Assembly (NCBI RefSeq): GCF_022811845.1
Contig: NZ_CP064266.1
Span: 3,472,001 to 3,536,000, forward strand
Direction of reading: 5' to 3'
From: Bacillus pseudomycoides
GTDB lineage: Bacteria > Bacillota > Bacilli > Bacillales > Bacillaceae_G
Length of the DNA: 64,000 nucleotides
Part shown: positions 33,918 to 42,392 of the stretch, piece after piece
Layout of the letters: every line of letters begins with the position of its first letter
How positions within the stretch are numbered: the first letter of the stretch is position 1
Program-made: the position numbers and the translations under genes
Notes under the pieces: generated by a model
Database searches by the model: none
Told to the model about the DNA's origin: nothing
What the model saw: the letters and a program-made list of their open reading frames with translations, nothing else

Positions 33918-36015
33918 GTTTCACACCATACTTTCTTTTTATACGATCTTGCCGGCCAAATATAATATTACCTTCTTGAATATTGTTTAGAATACTTTGA
34001 TATCGGTGTAAATTCCGTTCATGTTTTTCAATCATATCCTCACGATTATGCTGTTTAGCTATTTCTACAGCCCTCGTTGTTGTTTTTATGTGCAACTCAT
34101 ATTTTTCAATATCCAGATTTGAGAATCCAATCGCTAAATCTTTGCAAGGGCTACCACTATTACATGTCAAACAAGGTGAAGCTTCCATATGTGGGCAATC
34201 TCCTTTCAATCGTGCATGACATGTTTCGTAAGGATTGTCCATTGCATTTAATTTATGCTCTTGCCAGAGTGCTTGTAATATATCATCAGGAATATCTTCA
34301 CCCGCATTAATCTTTTGTACCTCACCGTTCAAATCAAAGCTGAAAGCCCCTTGATTAATAACAGATTCGAATGCTTTTCGCTTAGTTTCATCCAATAGTT
34401 TGGCATACTGTAAAGTCATCTCAGGAGAAGCATGGGCTAATAATTCTTGTACCGTTAGAATATCTGCGCCGCCATTCAATAATTTCACAGCATATGTATG
34501 ACGAAATTGATGAGTTTTAAAACGAAATATATTACCATCTTCATCTACAATATGGTTCTTTTTTGCTAGTTCATTCAAATGCCTTCGAATCCAACATTGA
34601 GTATATGGCTTACCTTTTCTTGTACCCTGATACCTCACAAAAATATATCCTTCTGGATTATTATCCTGCGTACTATTTTCTTTGGAATATGAAATTAAAA
34701 CGGAAAGAATTTTCGCGAGATCTTCATCAATTGGAATTCGATGTCCTTGCACCTGTGTTTTTTCAATATCAGTTACAATGGAGTATTTACCATTCAATTG
34801 TACAAGACAATCTGCTGTGAGTTCTAACACATCTGAAATACGAAGTCCTGTTTTAAAAGCCACCCATACCACTGGTATAATGTCTTCAGGTAGGTCGTTA
34901 AGGTGAGAAAATAATTGTTCCAATACAAAATCAGGAATGTAATCAATTTGCCCGAAGGGCTTTTTTTTCACTGTAGGTTTGTCCCCTGGGAAAATCAATA
35001 ATCGGATATTTGTATTTGGTGCAATTTCATATTCGTATTTTTGAATGTCTCCCAAAAATTTATTTATACGTTTTAACTCTTCTGATATATATCTTTCTGA
35101 AGGATCAATCCCTTTATTTCTGGTATCTTTATGCAACCATTGAATATATTGTTCCATGTGAGATCTTTTGAAATCTTTTAGATCATTCCAAGTTGTTTCT
35201 AATGAAAATATAAAAGAAAAAAATTTAGTTAAAGTCCTTACGTAAGCTTTTGCTGTAGCAAACGAAAGATCTTGTCGTCCCATTAAACGTTGCTTAATAT
35301 ACTTTTTCGTGCTCTCTCTTATTTTCAACGGTTCTATTTTAGTAAAATCGAGGTAGTGCGCAGTTAAACTTTTGCTGTAGTATAGCCCATGCTTTGTGTG
35401 TAATATCCGTACATCCCAACGGTCTTTTTCCCATTCATCACGAGAATCTGCTAACACTAAGAAGTTGGAATAAATAATACGAAAATAGGTTGCTGCGGGG
35501 GATTTATGTGTATATCCGTCGAACACTATGGTCTTTGATATCTTTGTTATAGGAATTCCTTGCTGTTCTAACCAAAACCACCATTCTCTTTCAGCCTTCT
35601 CCATATCTAAATCAAATAAAGAGAAAAGATGGGGATATTTTTCGTTAAGAAAAATAGATAATTTGTTTAATAATGCGGCTTTTGCATTAAAACTACTGCT
35701 TAGTGCCCAATGTTCTTTAAATAATTTTTGATACCACACATATTTTATTTCAAGATTAACAGTTGGACTATTTATTCGAAAATGCACATTTCGACGTTTT
35801 CCTTTGTAGTTATCCGCCATTTCCCTAAATTGAGGGATACTTTCTAAAAATTCGATGTTCCAACTGTCATTAATTAAAAAATAAGGTTCTTTTACATGAT
35901 TAGTAGTAACAAATCCATCAGGTTGAATTATTTTTTCCATATAGCTAGAGAGTTCGTATTTTAATCGTTCATGAAAATTGACTTCTCCTATATTTGTTTG
36001 CTGTTTTCGCTTCAT
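33910..36015 (-). CDS. tnpB: Tn554-type tyrosine recombinase TnpB
   Basis: About 701 residues, larger than Tn554 TnpB (about 630). The catalytic region (about residues 390-560) shows the first Arg in FKTGLRISDVLEL, the HxxR box in THQFRHTYAVKLL and the final H...Y in LLAHASPEMTLQYAKL. A Cys-rich segment follows (CHARLKGDCPHME, CLTCNSGSPC), likely zinc-binding and typical of TnpB. The ATG at 36015 has AAGGTGG upstream; the open frame extends 3 codons to a GTG. It starts 11 bases after the tnpA stop. Confidence 0.9.
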   Translation of the reverse strand: MKRKQQTNIGEVNFHERLKYELSSYMEKIIQPDGFVTTNHVKEPYFLINDSWNIEFLESIPQFREMADNYKGKRRNVHFRINSPTVNLEIKYVWYQKLFKEHWALSSSFNAKAALLNKLSIFLNEKYPHLFSLFDLDMEKAEREWWFWLEQQGIPITKISKTIVFDGYTHKSPAATYFRIIYSNFLVLADSRDEWEKDRWDVRILHTKHGLYYSKSLTAHYLDFTKIEPLKIRESTKKYIKQRLMGRQDLSFATAKAYVRTLTKFFSFIFSLETTWNDLKDFKRSHMEQYIQWLHKDTRNKGIDPSERYISEELKRINKFLGDIQKYEYEIAPNTNIRLLIFPGDKPTVKKKPFGQIDYIPDFVLEQLFSHLNDLPEDIIPVVWVAFKTGLRISDVLELTADCLVQLNGKYSIVTDIEKTQVQGHRIPIDEDLAKILSVLISYSKENSTQDNNPEGYIFVRYQGTRKGKPYTQCWIRRHLNELAKKNHIVDEDGNIFRFKTHQFRHTYAVKLLNGGADILTVQELLAHASPEMTLQYAKLLDETKRKAFESVINQGAFSFDLNGEVQKINAGEDIPDDILQALWQEHKLNAMDNPYETCHARLKGDCPHMEASPCLTCNSGSPCKDLAIGFSNLDIEKYELHIKTTTRAVEIAKQHNREDMIEKHERNLHRYQSILNNIQEGNIIFGRQDRIKRKYGVKHG

Positions 36016-36026
36016 GTTTACCACCT

Positions 36027-37145
36027 TCAGCTTTTCCCATCAATTTTGAATGCATCTTGCGCTTTTTCCCAATCCTTACGGATATCTTCGGCCGAAGGAT
36101 GGAGATATAAATTCATTGTTGTTTGAATTTGGGCGTGTCCTAATCTCTCTTGTACCTGTTTGATGTCTTTTGTCTCCTGATAGTATATAGTTGCATGAGT
36201 ATGTCGTAACAGATGAGGGTGAATGTTAATTTTTGTTTTCTTTCGCAAGCGTTTGAAGAGAGATTCTACATCACTATAATTCATAGGTCTACCCACATTT
36301 CTCCCACATAGCTTAACAAAGACAAAGTTTGTTTTAATATCCAGTTCATCAATAATTTCATATAGATAATCATCATACAAATTCATTAGATGTTGCGATA
36401 CAAATATCTCTCGTTCTCCTGTTTTGAGCTTTGCACCATTCTCCAATTCTCCTCGATCCATCAAGCGAATCCGATGTCCTTTTCTGTGATCAAATATAAA
36501 GTCTTCCAGGAATAGAGAGAGAGCTTCTCCAATACGCAATCCTGTTTCAAACAGAAGTTGAATAAGGAAAGCATCTCGTATATTTGTAGTAGCTGTGAAA
36601 GTTTGTTGCACTTGCTCTTTTGTGAGAACTTGAATCTTTTTACGAGGCTCTTTTACTTTCAATACATTTCGGATAGAGGGCTTATTCTTATTGATATGAT
36701 GTAGAAAACTCTTATAACGTGTTCTTCCACCTGTATAAATCTGACGCATTAGTTTTTCATTCATGTCCTTAGACAGTTCTTCGTTACGGTATAAATAATC
36801 ATAAAAATTTGTAACGGCAGTAACTGTTAAATTTACTGTTTTTTCAGTCTTTTTAGGTTTTATGGGTGCAAAAGACGCTACATTTAAACTAGTATACGGA
36901 TGACGCAACCATCCAACAAAATCTGCTAGATGTTCTAATTTTATTTCTTTGTAATCTTTTTTAGTTTCTCTTAAATATACAAAATATTGTTTCAGCGCAT
37001 AACGGTATGTCTTTTGAGTATTCCTACTTTTACCTGTGCTATCCAAATATTTGAGATATTTTACAACGGGAACAATCGGAATCCCTCTTTCATCTACTAA
37101 CATGTATTTTATACTTCCCTCTAGGATAACCTCTTGTACTCGCAT
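36027..37145 (-). CDS. tnpA: Tn554-type tyrosine recombinase TnpA
   Basis: A 372-residue site-specific recombinase. The N-terminal SAM-like domain (GKSRNTQKTYRYALKQYFVY, about residues 37-56) is followed by a catalytic domain with Arg in LLFETGLRIGEALSL, HxxR in HPHLLRHTHATIYY and H...Y in ERLGHAQIQTTMNLYLHP. It is first in the tnpABC operon and lies 220 bases from the element's right end. GGGGAGG is 6 bases before the ATG. Confidence 0.92.
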   Translation of the reverse strand: MRVQEVILEGSIKYMLVDERGIPIVPVVKYLKYLDSTGKSRNTQKTYRYALKQYFVYLRETKKDYKEIKLEHLADFVGWLRHPYTSLNVASFAPIKPKKTEKTVNLTVTAVTNFYDYLYRNEELSKDMNEKLMRQIYTGGRTRYKSFLHHINKNKPSIRNVLKVKEPRKKIQVLTKEQVQQTFTATTNIRDAFLIQLLFETGLRIGEALSLFLEDFIFDHRKGHRIRLMDRGELENGAKLKTGEREIFVSQHLMNLYDDYLYEIIDELDIKTNFVFVKLCGRNVGRPMNYSDVESLFKRLRKKTKINIHPHLLRHTHATIYYQETKDIKQVQERLGHAQIQTTMNLYLHPSAEDIRKDWEKAQDAFKIDGKS

Positions 37146-37231
37146 AGAATTCCTCCCCTAGATTCATACTAAACCTAACGATTGTGTTTACATCACCATC
37201 CCTATAGAAGTTATCCTCCCACTATAAAGAA

Positions 37232-37349
37232 TAAATTTCTATCACATTATAAACATAATATACTAGATTATTAGCATACAGTTAATAATTATATAATGTG
37301 ACAAAAAAAGAATATTAGGCTCACATATTGAACATAATATTCTCTTTTT
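37232..37349. promoter_or_regulatory. Inverted repeats in the transposon end upstream of tnpA
   Basis: TCACATTATA near 37235 and its complement TATAATGTGA near 37293 form a dyad spaced by about 50 bases. AGAATATTA (37309-37317) with TAATATTCT (37335-37343), flanked by A and T runs, forms a terminator-like hairpin. They may be recombinase binding sites, a tnpA operator, or insulation from host transcription. Confidence 0.45.
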
Positions 37350-37372
37350 ATTGTAGTATATTTAACCTTTTG

Positions 37373-37659
37373 CATATTTGCCGGAACAATTTGCTGGTAT
37401 ACGAAAGATTATTGAAGAAAAAACGAAAGTACCACGACCAATACTGACTCAAGATGCGAAAGAAATGAACGAGAATAAGTTATTATTCTCGTTGTTATCT
37501 GAAGAGGAAATATTAATTACATATTATGAAGATGGTTATGTCCTTACTAGTTATATGACGGTTATTGATATCGATCCTAAAAGAAAGAATGTAATATGTA
37601 CGGATGCATTTTATCACAAGAGCACTTTTAATTTTATCGATATAATTGCCGTTGAATAG
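37373..37659 (+). pseudogene. C-terminal piece of the interrupted YolD-like gene
   Basis: In frame with the CCTTTTG core it reads PFAYLPEQFAGIRKIIEEKT, then KVPRPILTQDAKEMNENKL and on to a normal stop. Joined to 30429-30483 this gives a YolD-like protein of about 113 residues, the usual family size. The piece has no own ribosome site; the TTG at 37378 is not a credible start. Confidence 0.85.
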
Positions 37660-37710
37660 AATGGAATAACAGGATAAATTTCATTATGTAGTCCAATTGG
37701 TGAGAGCTAA

Positions 37711-37736
37711 TAATCAGTGGGGGATCCCACTGATTA
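37711..37736. terminator. Hairpin between YolD remnant and GNAT remnant
   Basis: TAATCAGTGGG, loop GGAT, and exact complement CCCACTGATTA. It overlaps the stop of the minus-strand GNAT fragment. Confidence 0.75.
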
Positions 37737-37968
37737 AAGTTTCACTTTATTAATAAATATCCAAATTTGCCGATACATCGTCCACATTCCAATATCCTTA
37801 AATCCTAACTGCTTATAAATCCGTCCAGCAGCTGGGTTGTTATAAAATAAGCAAAGAGTTCTTCCTTCTTTAATAAAATCCTGAATCATTATTTGTAATA
37901 TGAGTGAAGCGTATCCCTTGCCACGATAATGTGGATGAGTACATACTTCAACGACCATTGCAGATAAG
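37734..37968 (-). pseudogene. C-terminal piece of the GNAT gene split by the integrative element
   Basis: It reads AMVVEVCTHPHYRGKGYASL (the acetyl-CoA loop), then NNPAAGRIYKQLGFKDIGMW. The N-terminal part of the same gene is at 48021-48641. The first codons of this piece lie in the left 38-bp repeat. Joined at the repeat the gene would encode about 272 residues. Confidence 0.88.
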
Positions 37969-37969
37969 G
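37932..37969. repeat. Left attachment-site repeat (attL candidate)
   Basis: 38 bp beginning TGGATGAGTACATACT, identical to 48021-48058 except T/C at one position (37948 vs 48037). It lies inside the GNAT coding sequence. Confidence 0.85.
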
Positions 37970-37996
37970 TGAAAACTGATGAGTTAAAGCTTGTAG

Positions 37997-38209
37997 AGGT
38001 TTAACTGTAGAGGTTTATCTCGTCCAACAGTTAAAAAACTAATGGAAGAACTGGGGAAGAATCGCTTGATTGTAGAGATTAAATCAGTTACTGAAGCTAT
38101 CTGTTTAGATCCAAAAGCTGTTAGTAGACAAGCCAAAAAGATAACACTGGAGGAACTACTTGATAACATCGAGAAAGCCTCCTTTTCTAAAGAAAACTTT
38201 AAGAAGTAA
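37997..38209 (+). pseudogene. C-terminal HTH-like fragment at the left end of the element
   Basis: An open frame without a start reads GLSRPTVKKLMEELGKNRLI, then VSRQAKKITLEELLDNIEKA, ending in KENFKK. The first part looks like a helix-turn-helix recognition segment. A 14-base tandem duplication (TGTAGAGGTTTAAC at about 37992) lies at its 5' end. It may be the end of a regulator or replication gene cut by integration or deletion. Confidence 0.45.
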
Positions 38210-38337
38210 ACCCACAGACTAATCCAAAATAATGGTAATACAAGGGCCACTGAGAAGGCAAGCCCTCCAAAACATATTCCTCAGTCCTACCTCATAGGAC
38301 ACAAGGAAATAAACGAACCAAAAGGAGAGCTAGAGAG

Positions 38338-39075
38338 ATGAATAACTTACAAGTGTTTGACCATGAAGAACTAGGACGAGTTAGAAGTATCAAACAAGGA
38401 GAAGAGATTTACTTTGTAGCTAAAGATGTATCAGACATTTTAGAGTTTAGAGACGCATACACCGCTGCTAGAGGGCTGGACGATGATGAAAAGCTCTTAC
38501 ACACAATTTATGTAGCAGGTCAAAACAGAGAAGTAACACTTATTAATGAGTCAGGTCTCTACAGTTTAATTCTAACGAGTCGCAAGCCACAAGCTAAAGC
38601 CGTTAAGAAGTGGATTACCAGTGAGGTGCTACCTAGTATCCGTAAAGATGGTGGCTACCTCGTAACAACAGAGGAAGATGATGAACAAGCTATCATGGCT
38701 AAAGCGTTTTTGTTGGCTCAGAGAACACTCGAAAGAAAGAATGTACAACTTAAGCAAGCTGAGGAGACTATCAAGGTACAAGCTCCTAAAGTGGAATACA
38801 CTGATAAGGTTTTATCTACAGAGAATTACTATACAGCAACAGAAGTGGCTAAAACTTTAGGGCTTAGATCACCTCAAGAGTTATATAACAAGTTAGTAGA
38901 TAAGAAGATTATCTATAAAAGTAAGAAACGTAACTACTTACACAAAGCAGAGTTTTCATTCTTACGAGATGAGAATTACATTAGATATCAAACTAATGCG
39001 TTCGGCATTCAAATGCTTTTCTCTGAGAAGGGACGTTATTGGCTTGCTCAACAATTAGGTATCATTCCACAGTAA
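38338..39075 (+). CDS. Phage antirepressor (BRO-N plus KilA-C/ANT domain)
   Basis: A 245-residue protein. Residues 1 to about 105 are a BRO-N domain (IYFVAKDVSDILEFRD, SGLYSLILTSRKPQAKAVKK, ITSEVLPSIRKDGGYL). A short coiled linker follows, and then an ANT/KilA-C type domain (YTATEVAKTLGLRSPQEL ... YWLAQQLGI). Antirepressors inactivate phage repressors to trigger induction or gene switching. AAAGGAG is upstream of the ATG. First gene of the rightward block of the element. Confidence 0.9.
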   Translation: MNNLQVFDHEELGRVRSIKQGEEIYFVAKDVSDILEFRDAYTAARGLDDDEKLLHTIYVAGQNREVTLINESGLYSLILTSRKPQAKAVKKWITSEVLPSIRKDGGYLVTTEEDDEQAIMAKAFLLAQRTLERKNVQLKQAEETIKVQAPKVEYTDKVLSTENYYTATEVAKTLGLRSPQELYNKLVDKKIIYKSKKRNYLHKAEFSFLRDENYIRYQTNAFGIQMLFSEKGRYWLAQQLGIIPQ

Positions 39076-39293
39076 TAATCCCCTAAAACTTATTCCTCGA
39101 TTATTCCCCACGAGGTATAAATTCAAAGTTAAACCAACAAGCAACACCTTTTGAGCTAGGTAGCAAGCTTCTCAGTTGCCTTCTCGATGCTGAAGCCCAC
39201 AAAGCGGAGCTGAGGAGTTAACCTGGGAGGTTTCCTAGCTATCTCAAGAGGATGCTAACCAAAACTAAAAACTAAAATGGAGAGTGAATGAAT

Positions 39294-39977
39294 ATGTTAA
39301 ACACTATTAAAAACTTATTAGAAGGTAACAACAAAAAGGTTAAAACTGTAGAAGCAGCTAAAAGGGAAGTAGATAAGTTAACAGCCACTGAGAACGAACT
39401 GCAAAGTCAACGATCAAGTGTAGCTGGCAAGATCAACGAGGTAGAAAATGCTCTACGAATTATCGCAGCTAACCTAGTAATTGACGACAAAGACAAAGCA
39501 GCACTAGCTAGCAAGGAAAAAGGAACTAAGAAGTTGGAAAACATGAGAGCTGAATTAAACGAGCTAGATACTAAGATTGTTGAAACTCAGCAGAAAGCTC
39601 TTGAAGCTAAAAAAGATTTGTTCCGCTCTCAAGGCGATCAAGCTCGTAAGAATAGCGTTGAGGTAGTTAAACAGCAAAGTGTAATTGGCAATTTAATTGG
39701 ATTCTTTAAAGCAGAAAATATTTATGGTAGTTTAATGTTTGGACACGTAAATAAACCAACTACTGATCTATCTGAGGCTTATGGATTAGGTGACTTCCAG
39801 CAAGTCAACCCTGGGGAGCAACGCTTTGTAATTGAAGCTAACAAAGAGGATATGGCTAAAGGTAAAGAAGAGGCTCGAGCGATCACTAAGGAGGCAATTG
39901 AAGCTGTACAAGCTGTACTTGCTAAACACGGTATCGAGCTAACAGACGAGACAGTAAAACGAATCGAACATCTATAA
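39294..39977 (+). CDS. Coiled-coil protein of unknown function
   Basis: A 227-residue, highly charged protein. Residues about 20-125 are predicted coiled coil (VEAAKREVDKLTATENELQ, MRAELNELDTKIVETQQKAL), followed by a Gly-containing middle and a helical end. Its place just before a prohead-protease-like gene would fit a scaffold or structural accessory, but nothing in the sequence proves that. The ATG at 39294 is preferred to one two codons upstream because of the GGAGAG spacing. The 200 bases upstream contain no gene. Confidence 0.6.
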   Translation: MLNTIKNLLEGNNKKVKTVEAAKREVDKLTATENELQSQRSSVAGKINEVENALRIIAANLVIDDKDKAALASKEKGTKKLENMRAELNELDTKIVETQQKALEAKKDLFRSQGDQARKNSVEVVKQQSVIGNLIGFFKAENIYGSLMFGHVNKPTTDLSEAYGLGDFQQVNPGEQRFVIEANKEDMAKGKEEARAITKEAIEAVQAVLAKHGIELTDETVKRIEHL

Positions 39978-40063
39978 GAGTTCTACTCATGGTAGGCGTA
40001 CCTCACCAGGTCCCGCGACTAAAGAAGGTGCAACCTATTAAATGAACTGAGGAGATGAAACTA

Positions 40064-40741
40064 ATGATTAAACAATTCTACGAAGATGGTGTTCTATTAG
40101 ATTCGTTCTCGCAAGGTAACCCCGAGGAGGATATGCTCAAAGATGCTGAGTTATTTACTACTGGAATCCACCGAGGAAGGAACTACACAAAAGCAGATCT
40201 ACAAAGGTTAGCTTTAGCGTTCTCGCCTGAGGAAGAAACACCTTTGCAGTTAAATCATTCAGAGTCAGTAAAAGACACTGTAGGGTTCCTCGATAGTGTA
40301 CAAGTAGTAGGTGAAAAACTCATGGGTAAAGTGAGGATTATTGACGAGGATACCAAAGAGAGAGTTGACAAGAAGTTGGCTAAGAAGTTATCTATCTCGT
40401 TCTACACTGACAAACAAGGTAATCCCAATAAGATTCGTGAGGTGAGCCTTGTAGCATTCCCACAAATTAAATCTGCTCAGCTATTCCGTGAGCAATCCCC
40501 ACTAGCAGAACTCTCCAGAAAGATGACTGCATTACAACTCCAAGTAAACCACCAACTACAATTTAATGAAACTCGCTTACTAGCTCAGCAACTTGAGCAA
40601 GACATCAACAAGTTAACTAAGGAGTTCAGTAAGCGAGAAGCACCTAAGAAGTTAACTGAGGAAGAACGCACTAAGCAAGCACAAGAAGAGTTTGACAAGT
40701 TCTATGAAGGATACAAAAAGCAAATGAAATGGAGCAACTAA
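40064..40741 (+). CDS. Prohead-protease-like phage protein
   Basis: A 225-residue protein. FTTGIHRGRNYTKADLQRLA, PLQLNHSESVKDTVGFLDSV (candidate catalytic His about 65), KKLSISFY (candidate Ser) and IREVSLVAFPQIKSAQLF follow the order seen in HK97/Mu-type prohead maturation proteases. The C-terminal 70 residues are a charged helix that could be scaffold. No major capsid gene follows it, which is unusual. The ATG at 40064 is chosen because GAGGAG lies 9 bases upstream. Confidence 0.65.
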   Translation: MIKQFYEDGVLLDSFSQGNPEEDMLKDAELFTTGIHRGRNYTKADLQRLALAFSPEEETPLQLNHSESVKDTVGFLDSVQVVGEKLMGKVRIIDEDTKERVDKKLAKKLSISFYTDKQGNPNKIREVSLVAFPQIKSAQLFREQSPLAELSRKMTALQLQVNHQLQFNETRLLAQQLEQDINKLTKEFSKREAPKKLTEEERTKQAQEEFDKFYEGYKKQMKWSN

Positions 40742-40755
40742 CGAGGTGAATACTA

Positions 40756-41418
40756 ATGAATAAGTCAGCACCAAGAAAAGGAGCTAGACCATCCAAATTA
40801 GATGATCCAAGACTTAAAGCTCTAGCTGAAGAGGTGGCGGCTGCCAAGGAGAAAGACAATCAGGAAGCTCTCAAGAAACTCCGTAGCCAGCTCAAGAAGG
40901 AACCGACTATATGCGGTGCTATCAAGGGTGACGGTAGGTTGTGTCTGAGAAAGCCACACATTAAAGAGGATGGTTCTACTAATGGAAAATATCCGTTCCA
41001 TGGCGGTAAGTCTACCGGGCAAAAAACTGAGGAGGGGAGGAAGAAAGCTATGGCAAATTTAAACCCAAAAGCTAACCTGATTCATGGGGCTTACTCAAAA
41101 GACTTCAAAGAAATGCTATCTCAAGAGGAGGCTGACTTGTACAACGGGTTAATGGATTACTACATTGAAAACTATGAGGTCGATCCGTTTAACCTTGTAC
41201 TCGTAGACCGATTTGCTATCGATACTGTTAAATCTATGAGAATGGGCTCTAAGGACTTCCTACGAGACAGCAAAGCTTACAATGATACTGAGGTAAAACT
41301 TATCCGCTTTGCTGAGTCCCTAGGGTTGAACCAAAAGTTTAAGCAATCTAAGGAACATAAAGATAACGCTAGTAAAGTTGATCTTAATACGTTATTTGAC
41401 ATGGGAAATGAACAGTAA
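40756..41418 (+). CDS. Small-terminase-like phage protein
   Basis: A 220-residue basic protein. A Cys/His-containing N-terminal half (ICGAIKGDGRLCLRKPHIK ... YPFHGGKSTGQKTEEGRKKA) is followed by NPKANLIHGAYSKDFKEMLS and a helical C-terminus. The HGGxS...HGAYS arrangement is known from phage small terminase subunits and related DNA-packaging initiators. It starts 14 bases after the protease-like gene (site GAGGTG). No large subunit is found in the element. Confidence 0.55.
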   Translation: MNKSAPRKGARPSKLDDPRLKALAEEVAAAKEKDNQEALKKLRSQLKKEPTICGAIKGDGRLCLRKPHIKEDGSTNGKYPFHGGKSTGQKTEEGRKKAMANLNPKANLIHGAYSKDFKEMLSQEEADLYNGLMDYYIENYEVDPFNLVLVDRFAIDTVKSMRMGSKDFLRDSKAYNDTEVKLIRFAESLGLNQKFKQSKEHKDNASKVDLNTLFDMGNEQ

Positions 41419-41588
41419 GTAAATATATGAGATGGCGACTCACTAGGCACACTTTGCAGGTAGAAAAATAGTCGTCCTCAGTGTTAAATCCTAGGAAATT
41501 AGTGAATTTGAGTATAAGCGAGAAAGCCTAAAGCCACACAACAAATACAAGAGAGCTGCTCAACGAGCATAACTAAGGAGGATACACT

Positions 41589-41876
41589 ATGAAATACTTA
41601 AGAATGAAAGCTATCTATCGATTTAATTCATTAGGTGAAACCTACGAGCAGGAACACGTTACAACTACTTCAAAGGATATCAATCAAGAGAAGATAAAAC
41701 TATTCAGCATGTTCTCTGATATGTACAATCAAGTACTTGCTATTTCAGGGGATGGAATCCTCCATAGTTTAACTGTGGATGAAATTAGCGAGGCAGAATA
41801 CAAAAGAGAATCAGCTCAAGAGGAAAGCCGACTCAGAGAGCTAGAGAAGAAATATGCAAACAGAATCCTGCACTAA
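41589..41876 (+). CDS. Small protein of unknown function
   Basis: 95 residues, with a beta-rich start (YLRMKAIYRFNSLGETYEQE), a DISSEAEY-like acidic stretch (VDEISEAEYKRE) and a charged helical tail. AAGGAGG precedes the ATG. A degenerate second copy of its C-terminal half lies at 42028-42207. Unrecognised family. A terminator-like hairpin with T residues follows at 41874-41911. Confidence 0.6.
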   Translation: MKYLRMKAIYRFNSLGETYEQEHVTTTSKDINQEKIKLFSMFSDMYNQVLAISGDGILHSLTVDEISEAEYKRESAQEESRLRELEKKYANRILH

Positions 41877-42027
41877 GGAGGAGAGCCTAAAAGGTTGCTC
41901 CTCTTTTTGTATGCTCGCTAGGAAAATAAGGGGTAGGGAGGCGTTGTAACTCCATAGTTGGGTTGTTGAGGAGGGATAACTTCATAGAATCGACTTTTGG
42001 TAGTACTAGGTGGGTGTTGGAAGCAAA

Positions 42028-42207
42028 GATAATCTTCAGGAGATGTTCACTCGAGTGTATGAACAAGGCTTTTCCTTGCTAGCTGGTGGCACTCTCTATA
42101 GTGTAGACGTGAAAGAAATCAGCGAGGAAGAATACCGTCACCTCAGTTTATAAGAGGAAAGCAAACTACATAAGTTACCTGAGAAGTACGGTCATATTTA
42201 CCACTAA
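42028..42207 (+). pseudogene. Degenerate duplicate of the 95-residue gene
   Basis: The frame reads DNLQEMFTRVYEQGFSLLAG, then YSVDVKEISEEEYRHLSL, an in-frame TAA, then EESKLHKLPEKYGHIYH, parallel to DMYNQVLAISGDG, VDEISEAEYKRES and EESRLRELEKKYANRILH of the upstream gene. There is no start codon. Tandem gene duplication with decay. Confidence 0.65.
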
Positions 42208-42392
42208 AAGTAAGACTAGGGGAGTGTTTCTATCTCGGTATCAGCCATCAATTGATTTATCAGTTTTGATTAAAATTGCTTTACCTGAGGAGAAAATGAT
42301 TTTAGAGTTTTAAGAGTATAAAAAATATTCTTCTGTGTAATTACTTTCCTGTGGTAAAATATTCTATATAAATATTTAAAAGGGGAATGATT

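Larger units (their letters stand above)
30484..37372 (-). mobile_element. Tn554-family transposon with metal-related cargo
   Basis: A 6.9-kb insertion containing the tnpA, tnpB, tnpC order of Tn554 elements read leftward from the right end, then cargo. CCTTTTG occurs at both junctions (30477-30483 and 37366-37372), and removing one copy with the intervening DNA restores an in-frame YolD-like gene. Tn554 elements use tyrosine recombinases and generate no classic target duplication; the shared 7-mer fits a crossover core. Cargo: ferritin-like protein and CotA-type oxidase. Strand is given as that of the tnp genes. Confidence 0.85.

Noticed and set aside
38224..38337. Possible regulatory leader before the antirepressor
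   Set aside because: I saw only weak dyads and the normal ribosome site; not enough for a riboswitch or operator call.
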